Shown in pieces: positions 15,270-25,510 of a stretch of DNA of 64,000 bases. A program made the position numbers and the translations under genes. Origin of the DNA: Halomontanus rarus (GTDB taxonomy: Archaea; Halobacteriota; Halobacteria; Halobacteriales; Natrialbaceae); assembly GCF_029338335.1 (NCBI RefSeq), contig NZ_CP119799.1, one strand, 5' to 3'. Position 1 is the stretch's first letter, and each line of letters opens with the position of its first letter. Below the pieces are notes generated by a model. That model was not told the origin of the DNA. It made no database searches and was given only the letters and a program-made list of their open reading frames with translations.

Positions 15270-17900
15270 TTACGTGTCATGAGGCTGTGCTCTGGGGAGC
15301 GTGAAGGAGAATGTTGATCCCTTATCGAGTTCAGACTCGGCCCATAGCTCCCCGTGGTGACGCTCGACGATGCGCTGACACAGTGCGAGGCCGATCCCCG
15401 TCCCTGAATGTTCCTCACGACTGTGAAGGCGCTGGAAGACCTCGAACACGCGGTCCTGATCGTCGGGGTCGATCCCAATCCCCTCGTCGCGGACCGAAAT
15501 CACCCATTCTCGTTCTCGTCGTTCGGCATCGACGTGAACCCGCGGTGGTTCGTCTCCACAATACGTGATCGCGTTACTCAGTAGATTCTGGAAGACCTGG
15601 CGCAACTGGCTGGCGTCACCCTCTACGCACGGTAGTCGTTCAGTCGTAATCGTGGCGTTCGTCTCCTCAATCCGTATCTGTAGATCCTCTAGTACGCCCT
15701 TGAGGACCGCATCGAGTTCGACCGGTTCGAGCGGCTCGCCACGCGTCTCGATACGGGAGTAGGTGAGTAACCCCTCGATCATCTCGCGCATCCGGTCGGC
15801 CCCGTCAACTGCGAACTCGAGGAATTCCTCGCCGTCCTCGTCGAGTTTATCACCGTATCGGCGCTCAATGAGCTGCAAGTAACTCGAGACCATCCGTAAG
15901 GGTTCCTGCAGATCGTGCGACGCCGCGTAGGCGAACTGCTCTAACCGCTTGTTCGACTCCTCGAGTTGCTCGATCGTCTCCTCAAGTTTGCGCTGATACT
16001 CCTTGCGTTCAGTGATGTCGTGGGCCATCGTCACCCCGGCGAAGATCTCACCCTGATCGTCAGTGATTGGGATCGCGTGAACGACCCACTCCCGGTCGGC
16101 ATAAGAAAGTTCGACCGATTGCTCATCCCCCTCGAGTACAGCCGTAAAGGCAGGTTCGAGCGTACTGACAGTGTCCTCGCCCCAAACATTCCAGAAATAT
16201 TGCCCCTCGAGATCGGACGGTTCAACCGGAATTTTATCGAACCCTCGTCCCGCGGCGAGCGTATACTGAAGATCGGTGTCGAACATTGTAACAATGCCGT
16301 TCGGGAAGGATTCAGCGAGAGTACGATAGCGTCGCTCCGATTTCTCGAGTTTGCGGCGCTGTTCCTTTCGGTCGGAGATATCGCGGACGACACCGATCTG
16401 CTTTTTGTCGCCATTGGTCTGGAACGTCGCGAAGGTGGCTTCTGCGGGAACTTGATTTCCATCTGCAGTCTGGATCATCGCCTCCATGCTCTGGTTCGTC
16501 ATATCGTCGTCAGCCATCACTTTCCGCTTCACTTCAGCTTGTTCGATCGTATCCTCGTCGACGACGAGCGAGGCGTGTTCACCGACGAGTTCTTCGCACG
16601 AGTAGCCAGTCAGGTCTGCGTACGCTCCGTTAACCATTGTGAAGTGGCCTGTGTCATCTTTGACGTAGATGCCGTCATTGATCGTTTCGACGATCGTTTC
16701 GTACTTGGTCAGCTCTTGTTCTCGTTCTTTGCGTTCGGTTATATCTCGGAAATAGACAGATAACCCTGTTTCAGACGGATATATATTCACCTCTTCCCAA
16801 CTATCAAACATATCTGAATACCATTCGAATGAGACGGGTTCTTGCGTCGCCATCGCCTCCTGATAGCAATTTTGGAATTCTGATCCCACGGCACCAGGGA
16901 ACACATCCCAAATAACTTGGCCGCGTAGCTTTTCCTTGGGGTAGCCCAAGAATTCCGCGGCGCGGTCGTTGATATGTGTGAACCGCCACTCCTCGTCGAG
17001 TGCGTAGAAGGCGTCAGAGATGCGACCGAGAATCTCTCGTAGTTCACTCTCGAGTTTGCGTTCCCGTTCTTTGATTTTGGAGACATCTTCGCCGGTCGTC
17101 ACGACACGGTCGAGTTCATCGTCGTCACTGAGAATGGGGGCCGCATTGACCGACAGCCAGCGATGGTTACCGCTCGGAAGTTCGACTTCCAGTACTCTAT
17201 CGTATACTGGTCCACCCGATTCCAGAACATGTGCAAATGGATGCTCATCGATCGGAACAGGGGCGCCATCTTCGTCGTAGACTGCCCTATCCGATGGGAG
17301 GTAGGTTTCCACATCATCGATCTCGAGTAGTTCTTTTGCCCGTTCATTCATCCGCATGACCTCACCGTCACGGTCGAGGACCTGAATGGCGACAGGACTG
17401 GTCTCGAGAATACGGTTAGTGAGGTCTCGCTCACGCTGCAATTGCTGTTCACGTTCGTCGATCGTTTGTTCCGCCTGTTTTCGCTCAGAGATCTCGCGAA
17501 TGATGCCAATAGTTCCATCGAAGCTTCCGTCTTCGACGAGCAAACTCATCCGAAGTTCGCACGGAATCGACCTATCGTCTACTGTTTGAGCGGTAAATTC
17601 GAACGTCTCGTTCAACTCTTTCTCGTTTGCAAGGCACTCGGAGATTCGGCGTGTGATTCGATCGATATCGTTGTCCTCGAGCACGAGCGAGACGTGTTCT
17701 CCGAGGAGTTCGTCGCGTGTGTAGCCGGTCATCTCGACAATGATGTCGTTGATGGCAACGAACCGACCGGCAGCGTCGAGCTGGTAAATACCATCGTCAA
17801 CGGTGTTGACGAGTGTCCGATACCGCTGAAGTGCCACATCAGCGTTGGCATCCCCCCAAAATGCCCCTTCAGTGGCGTCCGGTCGTGTACTCATACACAC
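15270..17900 (-). CDS. Multi-PAS sensor histidine kinase
   Basis: 876 residues, no membrane segment, so a cytosolic sensor. Five PAS/PAC modules follow each other (about 25-140, 155-280, 285-395, 400-515, 525-640), each ending in an ERK-type PAC tail. The HisKA box ASHDLQEPLRM places the phospho-His near residue 665. The ATPase has N box (NLLSNAITYCGDEPP), G1 (DEGIGIDP) and G2 (GTGIGLAL). The start may be the second Met (17894). The first PAS module is nearly the same as in the kinases at 23112-25139 and 60880-64000. Ligand unknown; redox or light sensing is typical of the family. Confidence 0.93.
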   Translation of the reverse strand: MCMSTRPDATEGAFWGDANADVALQRYRTLVNTVDDGIYQLDAAGRFVAINDIIVEMTGYTRDELLGEHVSLVLEDNDIDRITRRISECLANEKELNETFEFTAQTVDDRSIPCELRMSLLVEDGSFDGTIGIIREISERKQAEQTIDEREQQLQRERDLTNRILETSPVAIQVLDRDGEVMRMNERAKELLEIDDVETYLPSDRAVYDEDGAPVPIDEHPFAHVLESGGPVYDRVLEVELPSGNHRWLSVNAAPILSDDDELDRVVTTGEDVSKIKERERKLESELREILGRISDAFYALDEEWRFTHINDRAAEFLGYPKEKLRGQVIWDVFPGAVGSEFQNCYQEAMATQEPVSFEWYSDMFDSWEEVNIYPSETGLSVYFRDITERKEREQELTKYETIVETINDGIYVKDDTGHFTMVNGAYADLTGYSCEELVGEHASLVVDEDTIEQAEVKRKVMADDDMTNQSMEAMIQTADGNQVPAEATFATFQTNGDKKQIGVVRDISDRKEQRRKLEKSERRYRTLAESFPNGIVTMFDTDLQYTLAAGRGFDKIPVEPSDLEGQYFWNVWGEDTVSTLEPAFTAVLEGDEQSVELSYADREWVVHAIPITDDQGEIFAGVTMAHDITERKEYQRKLEETIEQLEESNKRLEQFAYAASHDLQEPLRMVSSYLQLIERRYGDKLDEDGEEFLEFAVDGADRMREMIEGLLTYSRIETRGEPLEPVELDAVLKGVLEDLQIRIEETNATITTERLPCVEGDASQLRQVFQNLLSNAITYCGDEPPRVHVDAERREREWVISVRDEGIGIDPDDQDRVFEVFQRLHSREEHSGTGIGLALCQRIVERHHGELWAESELDKGSTFSFTLPRAQPHDT

Positions 17901-18259
17901 TCGGTAGCGACCAGCATGGATAAATCCCCTCGTTGCTCGTAGCCACGCATTTCAGATGCACAAAAGCGGGTATTCAGCACGCTTGCGCGAATATTGGACC
18001 GATTGAGATGATACTTCACAGCAGATTCACACGGGAACTGCTACTCAATTACCCTGGAAAACCCGACAAAAGTTCATCGGGTGATCAGAGATTTCATCGC
18101 TCACGGATATTAGACAAAGGTAAGATCAGAGTAAATGGGGTCCTCCATATAGCGTTCTCAAAGTGAATCAAGGTCTGCCGAGTAGTTTGTCAGACGTATG
18201 AATGACACACGTCAGAGAGTGTCATCAATTTTATGTAGTAGGCTGTGGCATGCCTGTCT
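17901..18259. other. Intergenic stretch with a short dispersed motif
   Basis: No convincing gene. CGGGTATTCAGCACGC at about 17970-17985 resembles CGGGTATTCGGCACGA near 10750 and GTATTCAGCACGC near 60495. This may be a short remnant of a mobile element; nothing else is seen. Confidence 0.3.
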
Positions 18260-18556
18260 ATGTCAGAAGGGACATCAGTAAGTATCAAAGTTAGTGATGA
18301 AGTAGCTGATCGAGAGGGAACTGATCCAACAGAACTTCAGCCACCACTTCATACCGTCGTTGATACAGAGGCTCTAGATGACCTGTTTCGGCAGACTCCC
18401 AGTACACCCGGAACGATTGGAACGGTCGAGTTCCAATATCGGGGCTATAAGATCCAAGTTGATAGTTCTGGGGAAGTTCAGATAGGCGAAACGATCTCCT
18501 TCACTGAACGAACCGAGCCACGTACGCAACCAGTCGAAGATATGATCGGAGACTAA
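18260..18556 (+). CDS. HalOD1 output-domain protein, second copy
   Basis: 98 residues from the ATG at 18260 (MSEGTSVSIKVSDEVADREG). It has the same order of motifs as 14415-14729: DREGTDPTELQPPLHTVVD, then DTEALDDLF and VEFQYRGYKIQVDSSGEVQI. The N-terminus is shorter. It lies divergently upstream of the large PAS kinase and 40 bases before a winged-helix gene on the same strand, so it probably serves in the same signalling group. Confidence 0.83.
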   Translation: MSEGTSVSIKVSDEVADREGTDPTELQPPLHTVVDTEALDDLFRQTPSTPGTIGTVEFQYRGYKIQVDSSGEVQIGETISFTERTEPRTQPVEDMIGD

Positions 18557-18595
18557 CCTGATCAGTTCTGTTGAAGGTTCGAGTCACGGTCTTTA

Positions 18596-18997
18596 GTGGC
18601 TGGAAGAGTTATATTACGAATGGAAGAGACCCTCGGTAGTTCTTCATCACTCTCTACATGGTTTGGAGTAAGTGTTGTCGAGAACCGTGTACATTTGATT
18701 AATATGGACGGATCTCATTTCCTCTTGGCCAAATTGCGACGGCGATATGTACTCAAGTATCTTCTAGACAATGAGCATGGCAACGCGAGGGAGATTGCCT
18801 CGGAAATCGACGGAGAGACCCGCGATATCCACATCTCATTAGTGCATAATCACCTCCCGCGTCTCGCTGATCACAGCATCATTGAATACGACCATCGAAG
18901 CGGTGATTTTGCTCGAGCAGACGGATTTGACGAATTACGACCGATAGTGGAACAAGTGAAAATCGAGTCAGAATCGTCTATTCCAATCCTTGAGTGA
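18596..18997 (+). CDS. Winged-helix regulator, DUF7344-like
   Basis: Up to 133 residues; the first codon at 18596 is GTG and alternatives are ATG at 18620 and ATG at 18704. The conserved part begins at about residue 40 (LAKLRRRYVLKYLLDNEHGN; AREIASEIDGETRDIHISLV; HNHLPRLADHSIIEYDHRSG), the same winged-helix core as 12848-13201. Follows the second HalOD1 gene by about 40 bases. Probable DNA-binding regulator. Confidence 0.75.
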   Translation: MAGRVILRMEETLGSSSSLSTWFGVSVVENRVHLINMDGSHFLLAKLRRRYVLKYLLDNEHGNAREIASEIDGETRDIHISLVHNHLPRLADHSIIEYDHRSGDFARADGFDELRPIVEQVKIESESSIPILE

Positions 18998-19184
18998 TGG
19001 ACCGCTCTCTAATTTCAGAATATCCCCCATTCTCTGTGGATTGGAAATGGTGTTAGTGTCTTGAGAAGCCTTGTCTGATTCGAACAGCAAGAGGGTTGAA
19101 GAGATCCAAATGGTGGATGTATTACAAGTTAACAGGAAGACCAACATCGAGAGAAGGAGGTCAGCTCTATCGACAGTGATTCGT

Positions 19185-19290
19185 GGCGAAAGCCCGACTG
19201 CGAACGGCTCATGGCCGTGAGCAGTCCGGACCGTGGAGGTGGTGGGAGGCGGTGGTGACCGGAACACACCAGCAAAAAAGAGGGACTATG
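19185..19290. repeat. RPA-3' repeat, copy 2
   Basis: GGCGAAAGCCCGACTGCG, CCGTGAGCAGTCCGGACCGT, GGAGGTGGTGGGAGGCGG, TGGTGACCGGAACACACCAG and CAAAAAAGAGGG. It ends five bases before the stop codon of the intact OB-fold gene, so on the minus strand it is the immediate 3' region of that gene (T-rich run right after the stop). Confidence 0.75.
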
Positions 19291-19295
19291 ACCGG

Positions 19296-20180
19296 CTACG
19301 CCCACCACCGCCCGCGATCGGGGAAAACAACCTCCGACCAGCCTGTGAGTGCAATCGAGCACCGACCCTGGTACCAGTTCTTCGCGACCGCTCTGAATCG
19401 GACCCGCTCGCCCTCGCGGACCATCGGCTGTCGGCTTGCCTTCCAACTCGTGAACTTCGTCATCCCCGTCTCGTCTTCGATCAGCCCGACCTGTCGCATA
19501 CTCGGACACGACGGCTCCCAGAGTTCCACGATTTCGCCCTCGACGCTCACCTCGCTACGATCGATCTCCTCGAGACTGCTGATCGGCACGATCGTTCCGG
19601 CTTCGTGCTGTAACTCCTCTTTCGTCGCCATCACCGCCTCGAAGATTTCGGCTCCTCCGAGGACACGCGTCGCGATCCGTTCGGCGATGACCGCCCTGGT
19701 GTAACCACCGACCGTCTCGGCTGCCAGCCGTCCCGCCTGCTGGTTGACCTTCCCGAGATCCGCCGGCGGCAGTTGCTCTCGTGGATCCTGCCGATCCGGC
19801 TCCAGCTCCGAATTCACACTCGCCGCTCGCTTCTCGAACTCCCTGTGGCGCACCTGGACAGCCTCCGCTGCGATTCGTCGCGACCGTCGTTCGCGACCCG
19901 ACTGTCGTCCGAACGCTGCTCTCGCACTGATGGACTCGAGTTCTTCCTCGTGAGCCCGAATTCGCTCTTCTTGCTCGAGGGTCTTCCCGTAGATGCGATC
20001 CGATTGTTCGTCGATCCGCGCGTCTGGATGGTTTGCATCCACCTTCGCCTGGATCTCCATTTCCACCGTCGCTCGAAATTCCTGCCACTCGTCGACGACG
20101 TCGTCCGCTCGAGTCTCCTCGTTCTCGTATGCCTGTTCATCGACCGAAACCACCTTACTGACTGCGTTCGTACTAGACAT
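19296..20180 (-). CDS. RPA-like single-strand DNA-binding (OB-fold) protein
   Basis: 294 residues. Residues 1-160 are helical and highly charged (ERIRAHEEELESISARAAFG; RSRRIAAEAVQVRHREFEKR), a likely coiled coil. Residues about 205-290 form an OB-fold: SEVSVEGEIVELWEPSCPSM, RQVGLIEDETGMTKFTSWKA and GERVRFRAVAKNWYQGRCSI, as in RPA/SSB-type proteins. The ending GRWWA is shared with two partial copies at 55825-56217 and 54418-54480. I infer ssDNA binding in plasmid replication or repair. Upstream lies a 650-base hairpin tract and downstream the repeat block. Confidence 0.82.
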   Translation of the reverse strand: MSSTNAVSKVVSVDEQAYENEETRADDVVDEWQEFRATVEMEIQAKVDANHPDARIDEQSDRIYGKTLEQEERIRAHEEELESISARAAFGRQSGRERRSRRIAAEAVQVRHREFEKRAASVNSELEPDRQDPREQLPPADLGKVNQQAGRLAAETVGGYTRAVIAERIATRVLGGAEIFEAVMATKEELQHEAGTIVPISSLEEIDRSEVSVEGEIVELWEPSCPSMRQVGLIEDETGMTKFTSWKASRQPMVREGERVRFRAVAKNWYQGRCSIALTGWSEVVFPDRGRWWA

Positions 20181-20860
20181 TGCGATCTTACTCTGAAGGC
20201 GCTCACTCGGCGTCTTCTTCCGACACCACGACTCTCCAGCCGTGGCTGTCCATCTCGACCAACTCGTCCATCTGTGCGCTCTCGCTCGCGCCTTCGCTCG
20301 CGTCCCCTTGGGACGCGAGCGAGAGCGCTCTCAGGAGATGGTACAACCAGCACCGCGCGCTGACCCGCCGGAAGCGAATGTCCAGCGGGATAAGCCCGCT
20401 CGTGTCCGGCCCGGACAGCGGGTCCGTGTCCAGCGCCACCAAGCGCTGGAACGCGAAAGCCCGCGAGGGACGCAACCGACGGGCTTACCCGCTGGCGCCG
20501 AAACCAGATGCCCGGAACGGGCGCTCGCGGTGTGGAGAGCGCCCGCACGCCCGGAATGGTCGGTCGCGAGTGATGCGGAAGGTGGCAGCGGCGAGCGGGG
20601 CGGGCCGTCGACGAAATGGGACATCCGTCCGTAACGGCTACCCGATCATTCAACGGGGTGGGATCGAAAGGGACTGGCGCGCTCGAGGAACCCCGACGAT
20701 GTCCTCGCGAACGTCGTGGGCGAGGGGTCAGCGAGACGCAAGCGTCTCGCAGGCAAGCACCGCAGCCTGCGAGGAGCACAGCGAGGTGCGGGACTCGAGC
20801 GGGCCAGAGGCTTTCAGCTGTTGGTCACCGCCGGAGGTGGTCCTCGAACTCGAACCAGTC
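20181..20860. other. Hairpin-dense GC-rich tract 2
   Basis: Perfect inverted repeats: 20295-20306/20310-20321 (CGCTCGCGTCCC, loop 3), 20404-20409/20411-20416 (GTCCGG), 20430-20436/20443-20449 (CCAGCGC), 20510-20514/20518-20522 (GCCCG), 20519-20526/20537-20544 (GGGCGCTC) and 20730-20738/20741-20749 (GCGAGACGC, loop AA). A 22-codon minus-strand frame at 20203-20271 (MDELVEMDSHGWRVVVSEED) looks protein-like and could be a leader peptide ending 22 bases before the OB-fold gene. No longer gene is convincing. Confidence 0.65.
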
Positions 20861-20926
20861 TCGAGCCTTGCGAACGCACAGTGAAACTCCACAAACACCT
20901 AATACCTGACGGGATTTGACGACGGT

Positions 20927-21388
20927 ATGACCTACGAAACCCTCGATACAGATCTAGTAAACGCCCTTCTCAATAATGGACGGTCGAGCCTTCGGAACCT
21001 CGCCGAAGAACTCGATGTCTCCGTCACCACGGTCTCGAATCATCTCTCCGAGCTCGAGGAGGCGGGGGCGATTGACGGCTACACACCAATCCTAAACTAC
21101 GATGCCCTCGGGTACGACGTCACCACAGTAATACAACTCAAGGTTGAGGGGACTGCTCTTCCAGAAGTCACCGAGAAGTTACAGCAGTACGAACAGATGG
21201 TCTCCGTCTACGAGGTCACTGGTGATCACGACATCATCGCGATCGCCAAATTCACCGATACGGATCAGATGAACGACCAGATCAAAACATTGCTCACGGA
21301 TCCCGATATCGACGAGTCGAATACGAGTGTCGTTCTCAATAGCGTTACCGAGGGGAAACAATTCGAACTCGAGGTCGAAGAGCAGTAA
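20927..21388 (+). CDS. Lrp/AsnC-family transcriptional regulator
   Basis: 153 residues. The N-terminal helix-turn-helix has NGRSSLRNLAEELDVSVTTV and SNHLSELEEAGAIDGYTPIL. The C-terminal RAM ligand-binding domain runs from about residue 65 (DVTTVIQLKVEGTALPEVTE; VYEVTGDHDIIAIAKFTDTD) to the end. Typical size. It is next to, and divergent in position from, the M24 peptidase operon end, so an amino-acid-related signal is possible. Specific ligand unknown. Confidence 0.92.
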   Translation: MTYETLDTDLVNALLNNGRSSLRNLAEELDVSVTTVSNHLSELEEAGAIDGYTPILNYDALGYDVTTVIQLKVEGTALPEVTEKLQQYEQMVSVYEVTGDHDIIAIAKFTDTDQMNDQIKTLLTDPDIDESNTSVVLNSVTEGKQFELEVEEQ

Positions 21389-21669
21389 CTTCGAACAGGG
21401 AAATAGAATTGTTTGATGAAATTCGCAACGAGCGGACGAGAGACTCAATTGCTTAGTCTAGGTGAAGGACTTACCGCATCGGTATGCTCAGTATAGAGTG
21501 GTTATCAGTTCATCTCTTCAAGAAACTCGTTAACGGGTTCCCTTTCCAATGTTTTGACGGTTTCGAGAGTAGGTGTTAGATCGTCGTAAATTGGAGTCGG
21601 TGTTATCGGCTCTGGTCTCCTGATCGGAGTCGATCAGATGGAAATCAACCAACCGTGGGACAACAGCGG

Positions 21670-22845
21670 CTACACGACGCCGAGTTCTGGGGAATAGTCA
21701 GTCAAGTTCTCATAGCCTGTCTCGGTCACCACGACGAGGTCTTCGAGGCGGACGCCGCCGGTTCCCTGCTCGTACAGCCCAGGTTCGACGGTGACGACGT
21801 GGCCGGGCCGTAGCTCCCCGCCACCCCAGCTGAGCTTCGGCTTCTCGTGGACGTCGAGCCCGACGCCGTGGCCGGTGGCGCTCGTGAAGCCGTCCTCGGT
21901 GGCCTCGTCGGTCCGGAGCGTCGGGTACCCCTCGCGCTCGAACACGTCGCAGACCGCCTCGTTCACTGCCTCGCCGGTCACGCCGGGTTGGATGGTTTCG
22001 AGCGCCGTCTCATACGCCTCCCGGGTCACCTCGTACCACTCCCTGACTTTTGCGTCCGGTTCTCCCTTTACGAACGTCCGGGTAACGTCCCCAAAGTACT
22101 GTGACTCCTTGTTGCGCGGGAAAATATCGACGATGACCGGGTCACCTGCCGCTATCGGACCCGTCCCGACCGCGTGTGCCGTGGCCCCCTCCGCCCCAGA
22201 GGCGACGATGCACTCGTCCAGCGCACAGCCCTCCTCCAGCAGTGTAACTTCGATAGCCCGGCGGACCCGCTCGCTGGTGAGCACCTCCCCGTCCAAGTGC
22301 AGGACTCCCGATTCGACCGCCGCGCGTTCGAGCATCCTCTCGGCGACCGCCATTGCGCTCTCGTTCGCCCGCTGGGTCTCCCTTATGTGTTCGATTTCCT
22401 CCTCGGTTTTCAGCGCGCGGATGTCGCCGACCGTGTCGTCGTAATCGGTGACGACGTTGACGCCGTGGGCGCGCAGGACGTCGGCGGCGCCGTTCGGGAA
22501 GGAGGCCGGCACCGACACCGAGTCGATGCCGTTCTCGGCGAGAAACTCTGTCGTCACGATGGGACCGGCTCTCGCCGGCCCGTGTTCAAGGACCTTGCTC
22601 CCGTAGTCGAACTCTGAGAACCGTCGCACGCTGTCGCCGTCACCTTCGGTGTTCGCCCGCGCGTACGCCATGTCAGGGACGAGCAGGCGTACCTCCCCGT
22701 TGACGTACAGGGTGACGAAGTTCCCCATCGCGCGGAAGCCAGAGAGGTAGTACTGGTTGCTGTCCTCGCCGTCGGCGTTAATCAGATACCCGTCGGTTCC
22801 TGCCTCGTTGAGATATGTCGTTAGCTGTGGATAAGCGGGAGCCAT
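21670..22845 (-). CDS. M24-family metallopeptidase (Xaa-Pro aminopeptidase-like)
   Basis: 391 residues. An N-terminal creatinase/prolidase domain (about 1-145) precedes the pita-bread catalytic domain. The five metal ligands are visible: Asp in DPVIVDIFPR, Asp in YFGDVTRTF, His in TGHGVGLDVHE, Glu in HVVTVEPGLYE and Glu in GGVRLEDLVVV. It should cleave X-Pro dipeptides or peptides in the cytosol. The coding sequence is noticeably richer in GC at third positions than its neighbours, as in chromosomal haloarchaeal genes, which suggests a different origin from the AT-richer plasmid backbone. Confidence 0.92.
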   Translation of the reverse strand: MAPAYPQLTTYLNEAGTDGYLINADGEDSNQYYLSGFRAMGNFVTLYVNGEVRLLVPDMAYARANTEGDGDSVRRFSEFDYGSKVLEHGPARAGPIVTTEFLAENGIDSVSVPASFPNGAADVLRAHGVNVVTDYDDTVGDIRALKTEEEIEHIRETQRANESAMAVAERMLERAAVESGVLHLDGEVLTSERVRRAIEVTLLEEGCALDECIVASGAEGATAHAVGTGPIAAGDPVIVDIFPRNKESQYFGDVTRTFVKGEPDAKVREWYEVTREAYETALETIQPGVTGEAVNEAVCDVFEREGYPTLRTDEATEDGFTSATGHGVGLDVHEKPKLSWGGGELRPGHVVTVEPGLYEQGTGGVRLEDLVVVTETGYENLTDYSPELGVV

Positions 22846-23111
22846 GGAGCGAAATTGATGGAATCAAGGAATAAACCTAGTTGAATAGAGTTCTCAAGTA
22901 GCATCTTGTACGGTGCTAACCACCAGTTTCCGAGGGTAAGACCACGGGCGATGTATGAACGTCTGAATAGTACATTCGCACTCCGTACTACGCACAGTCC
23001 CTATCCGACTTTGCGGGCGATTTCAGACAAGGATGATTCGCTTAGTATAACACGCACATCTCGCAGGAAGCTGAACTTGGACTGGAACGGCAACCGGTCA
23101 GTGGAGTGAAT

Positions 23112-25139
23112 TCACGTCTCGTCACCGCTTGCAGCAGGGAGCGTAAACGAGAAGGTCGCGCCCTCGCCCAATTCAGACTCGACCCAGATGTCGCCACCGT
23201 GGCGCTCAATGATGCGCTTACAGAGCGCGAGGCCGATCCCCGTTCCAGAGTGCTCGTCCTGCGCGTGCAGGCTCTGGAATATCTCGAAGATATGCTCTCT
23301 GACGTCCGGGTCAATGCCGATCCCCTCGTCGGTGACTGAGACGATTACCTCTGAACTGTTCCGCACAGCCGAAATATCTACCTGTGGCGGGTCGTCGCCA
23401 CTGTACTCGATTGCGTTAGAAAGCAGGTTCTGAAACACCTGGCGTAACTGTCCTGGGTCACCTTCAACGCGAGGCAGCGACTCGGCTGTGACCTCGGTAT
23501 CACTCTTTTCGATTCTCATCTGGAAATCCTGGCAGACATCCGCAAGGACGGTGTCCAGGTCAATCGGCTCAAAGGGATCGCCGCGCGTTTCGACCTGTGA
23601 GTACTCGAGCAATCCCTCGATCATGTCGCGCATCCGGTCTGCACCGTCAATGGTGAACTCGATGAACTCCTCACCGTCCTCGTCCAGCTCATCCGTGTAG
23701 CGACGTTCGATCAACTGGAGATAGGTAGTGACCATCCGCAGGGGCTCTTGCAGGTCGTGTGAAGCGGCGTAGGCGAACTGTTCAAGACGTTTGTTGGATT
23801 CCTCGAGATTACGCTCGCGTTCGACCCGCTCGGTTACGTCGTTCGCCGCACCCAACCATCGAGTGATTTCGCCATTCTCATCCACGAGCGGTGTGGCACG
23901 CGAGACGATCCAGGCGACTGTGCTGTCTTCACGAACGACTCGGTGTTCCACCTCGAAGCTGCTTTTGGTGCGAATGGCTTCGTCGATGGCGTCCTGAACG
24001 CGTGGCTGATCTTCAGACGGAACGTATTGTTCAACCCACGACGGCCCTTGCTCGTCGACGTCCGCGAGGAAATCCGACCCCTCGAAACTGTGCATTTCAC
24101 TCCAATCTGCGTTCATACTGAACACCACATCCGACGTGGTGGTGACCAACGCGCGAAATCGTTCTTCGCTCTCGCGCAGCTGTTCGTACGCCTCTCGTTT
24201 TGCCTGTTGTAGTAACTCCTGCCCGCGCAGTACGATGTCCGATGCGAGCTGTGAATCCGTCGTCTCTGGATCCTGTAGCAGCTCCTGCTCGCCGTCTGCT
24301 TGGAGTTCCTGGACGATCGGAGTAATGTCCTCGACGCTGTGGACGATGTAGTCGAGTTCGCCAGTTGTGTCAAACACCGGTGAATTGATCGGATTCCACC
24401 AACGTTCCTCGAATTCGTCACTATGGGATTCGCGATCGGGGATTGGATAGTGCGTCACTGACATGGTGTCAGCTTCCCCGGTCTCCGCTACTCTCTCAAG
24501 TGATTCGCGCAGGTTGCCGACACCCTCTGCTGGATCGTCGGGGTTGTTCGGAAAGATTTCGAACAACGTCTTGCCCATGATCTCCGCCCGCTCTGTCATC
24601 GTCGCGTCCAGATACGCATCGCTCACGGCCACGATTTCGTAGTCCTCGGGCTGTACGATGAGATAGTTGCCGGGCACGTTCTCGAACAGTCGACGAAAGG
24701 TCGCTTCGGTGGCTTCCGTTTCCGTCTGTTTGCGTTCGTCAATTTCGCGAACGATTCCGACTGTTCCCTGCGCGGTATCACCCGTATCGAGCACGTTCAT
24801 CCGTACCTCACAGCGAATCCGTTCCCTCTCGGCGGTCTCCATGGTGAGCTCGCTTTGGTCGGAGGCGTTCACCCGGAGACGGTCGATCGCATCATCGATC
24901 ATCACACTGTCACCGTCGAAGAGCACAGACACATGGTCGCCGAGCAGTTCCTCACGCGTGTACCCGGTTGTCTCGACGATGACGTCATTGACCGAGACGA
25001 GGCGGTCGTCGGCGTCGAGTCGATAGATCCCATCGTTGATCGTATTGATAAGGGTGCGATAATGCTGGAGGGCCTCGGTGTCGTCCGTATCTCCCCAGAA
25101 CGTCACTTCAGAAGACCCGGGCCGTTCACTCATATCCAT
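23112..25139 (-). CDS. PAS-domain sensor histidine kinase
   Basis: 675 residues, soluble. Three PAS modules are seen: about 20-135 (TINDGIYRLDADDRLVSVND), about 150-285 (NYLIVQPEDYEIVAVSDAYL) and about 325-440. HisKA with ASHDLQEPLRM places the phospho-His near residue 464, and the ATPase has NLLSNAIEYSGDDPP, DEGIGIDP and GTGIGLAL. The kinase core and first PAS are close relatives of those at 15270-17900 and 60880-64000. The start may be the second Met (25133). No receiver next door; the lone receiver at 13420 is a candidate partner. Confidence 0.93.
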   Translation of the reverse strand: MDMSERPGSSEVTFWGDTDDTEALQHYRTLINTINDGIYRLDADDRLVSVNDVIVETTGYTREELLGDHVSVLFDGDSVMIDDAIDRLRVNASDQSELTMETAERERIRCEVRMNVLDTGDTAQGTVGIVREIDERKQTETEATEATFRRLFENVPGNYLIVQPEDYEIVAVSDAYLDATMTERAEIMGKTLFEIFPNNPDDPAEGVGNLRESLERVAETGEADTMSVTHYPIPDRESHSDEFEERWWNPINSPVFDTTGELDYIVHSVEDITPIVQELQADGEQELLQDPETTDSQLASDIVLRGQELLQQAKREAYEQLRESEERFRALVTTTSDVVFSMNADWSEMHSFEGSDFLADVDEQGPSWVEQYVPSEDQPRVQDAIDEAIRTKSSFEVEHRVVREDSTVAWIVSRATPLVDENGEITRWLGAANDVTERVERERNLEESNKRLEQFAYAASHDLQEPLRMVTTYLQLIERRYTDELDEDGEEFIEFTIDGADRMRDMIEGLLEYSQVETRGDPFEPIDLDTVLADVCQDFQMRIEKSDTEVTAESLPRVEGDPGQLRQVFQNLLSNAIEYSGDDPPQVDISAVRNSSEVIVSVTDEGIGIDPDVREHIFEIFQSLHAQDEHSGTGIGLALCKRIIERHGGDIWVESELGEGATFSFTLPAASGDET

Positions 25140-25510
25140 CTAGAGACCCCTAGCTCTGAAAAGTCCCTCGCCGCTCTCTGGATTATTCGTCAATTGGAGA
25201 TTGAGCAGTATTACATCGATGGCCTTGTTATCATGTTACCGTAATTCCTCAGCCAAATGGTTTGAATTCCGAAATTACCGTTTCAGTGAAAAAAGATTTC
25301 CTGTACTTACCAATCACTACTTTCATAAATTGTGCCCAGCCTGTGCGGCATTCGCAGACGGGACATAAAGTAACAACTGAAACTATTTACACATTGATCG
25401 CACAATCGTCGTGCGATCAGATATGCATTGACTTTCAGTGGCTACTATAGCATTCCAGAATGAGTGAGAAGACTCGAGTCACAACCTCCTCGTCCGACCA
25501 AGCTAGGCAC
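25140..25510. other. Intergenic stretch, no gene seen
   Basis: AT-rich region upstream of the kinase. No coding frame convinces me. It contains TTTCAGTGAAAAAAG near 25281 and mixed sequence. It probably holds the kinase promoter and the 3' end of the small zinc-finger gene. Confidence 0.35.

Noticed and set aside
19814..20779. Long minus-strand ORF (321 aa) across hairpin tract 2
   Set aside because: Open only because of high GC; Arg/Pro/Ser-rich without domains, and it overlaps the real OB-fold gene in another frame.
20181..20860. Retron or group II intron
   Set aside because: Hairpins are many, but no reverse transcriptase is encoded anywhere in the window.
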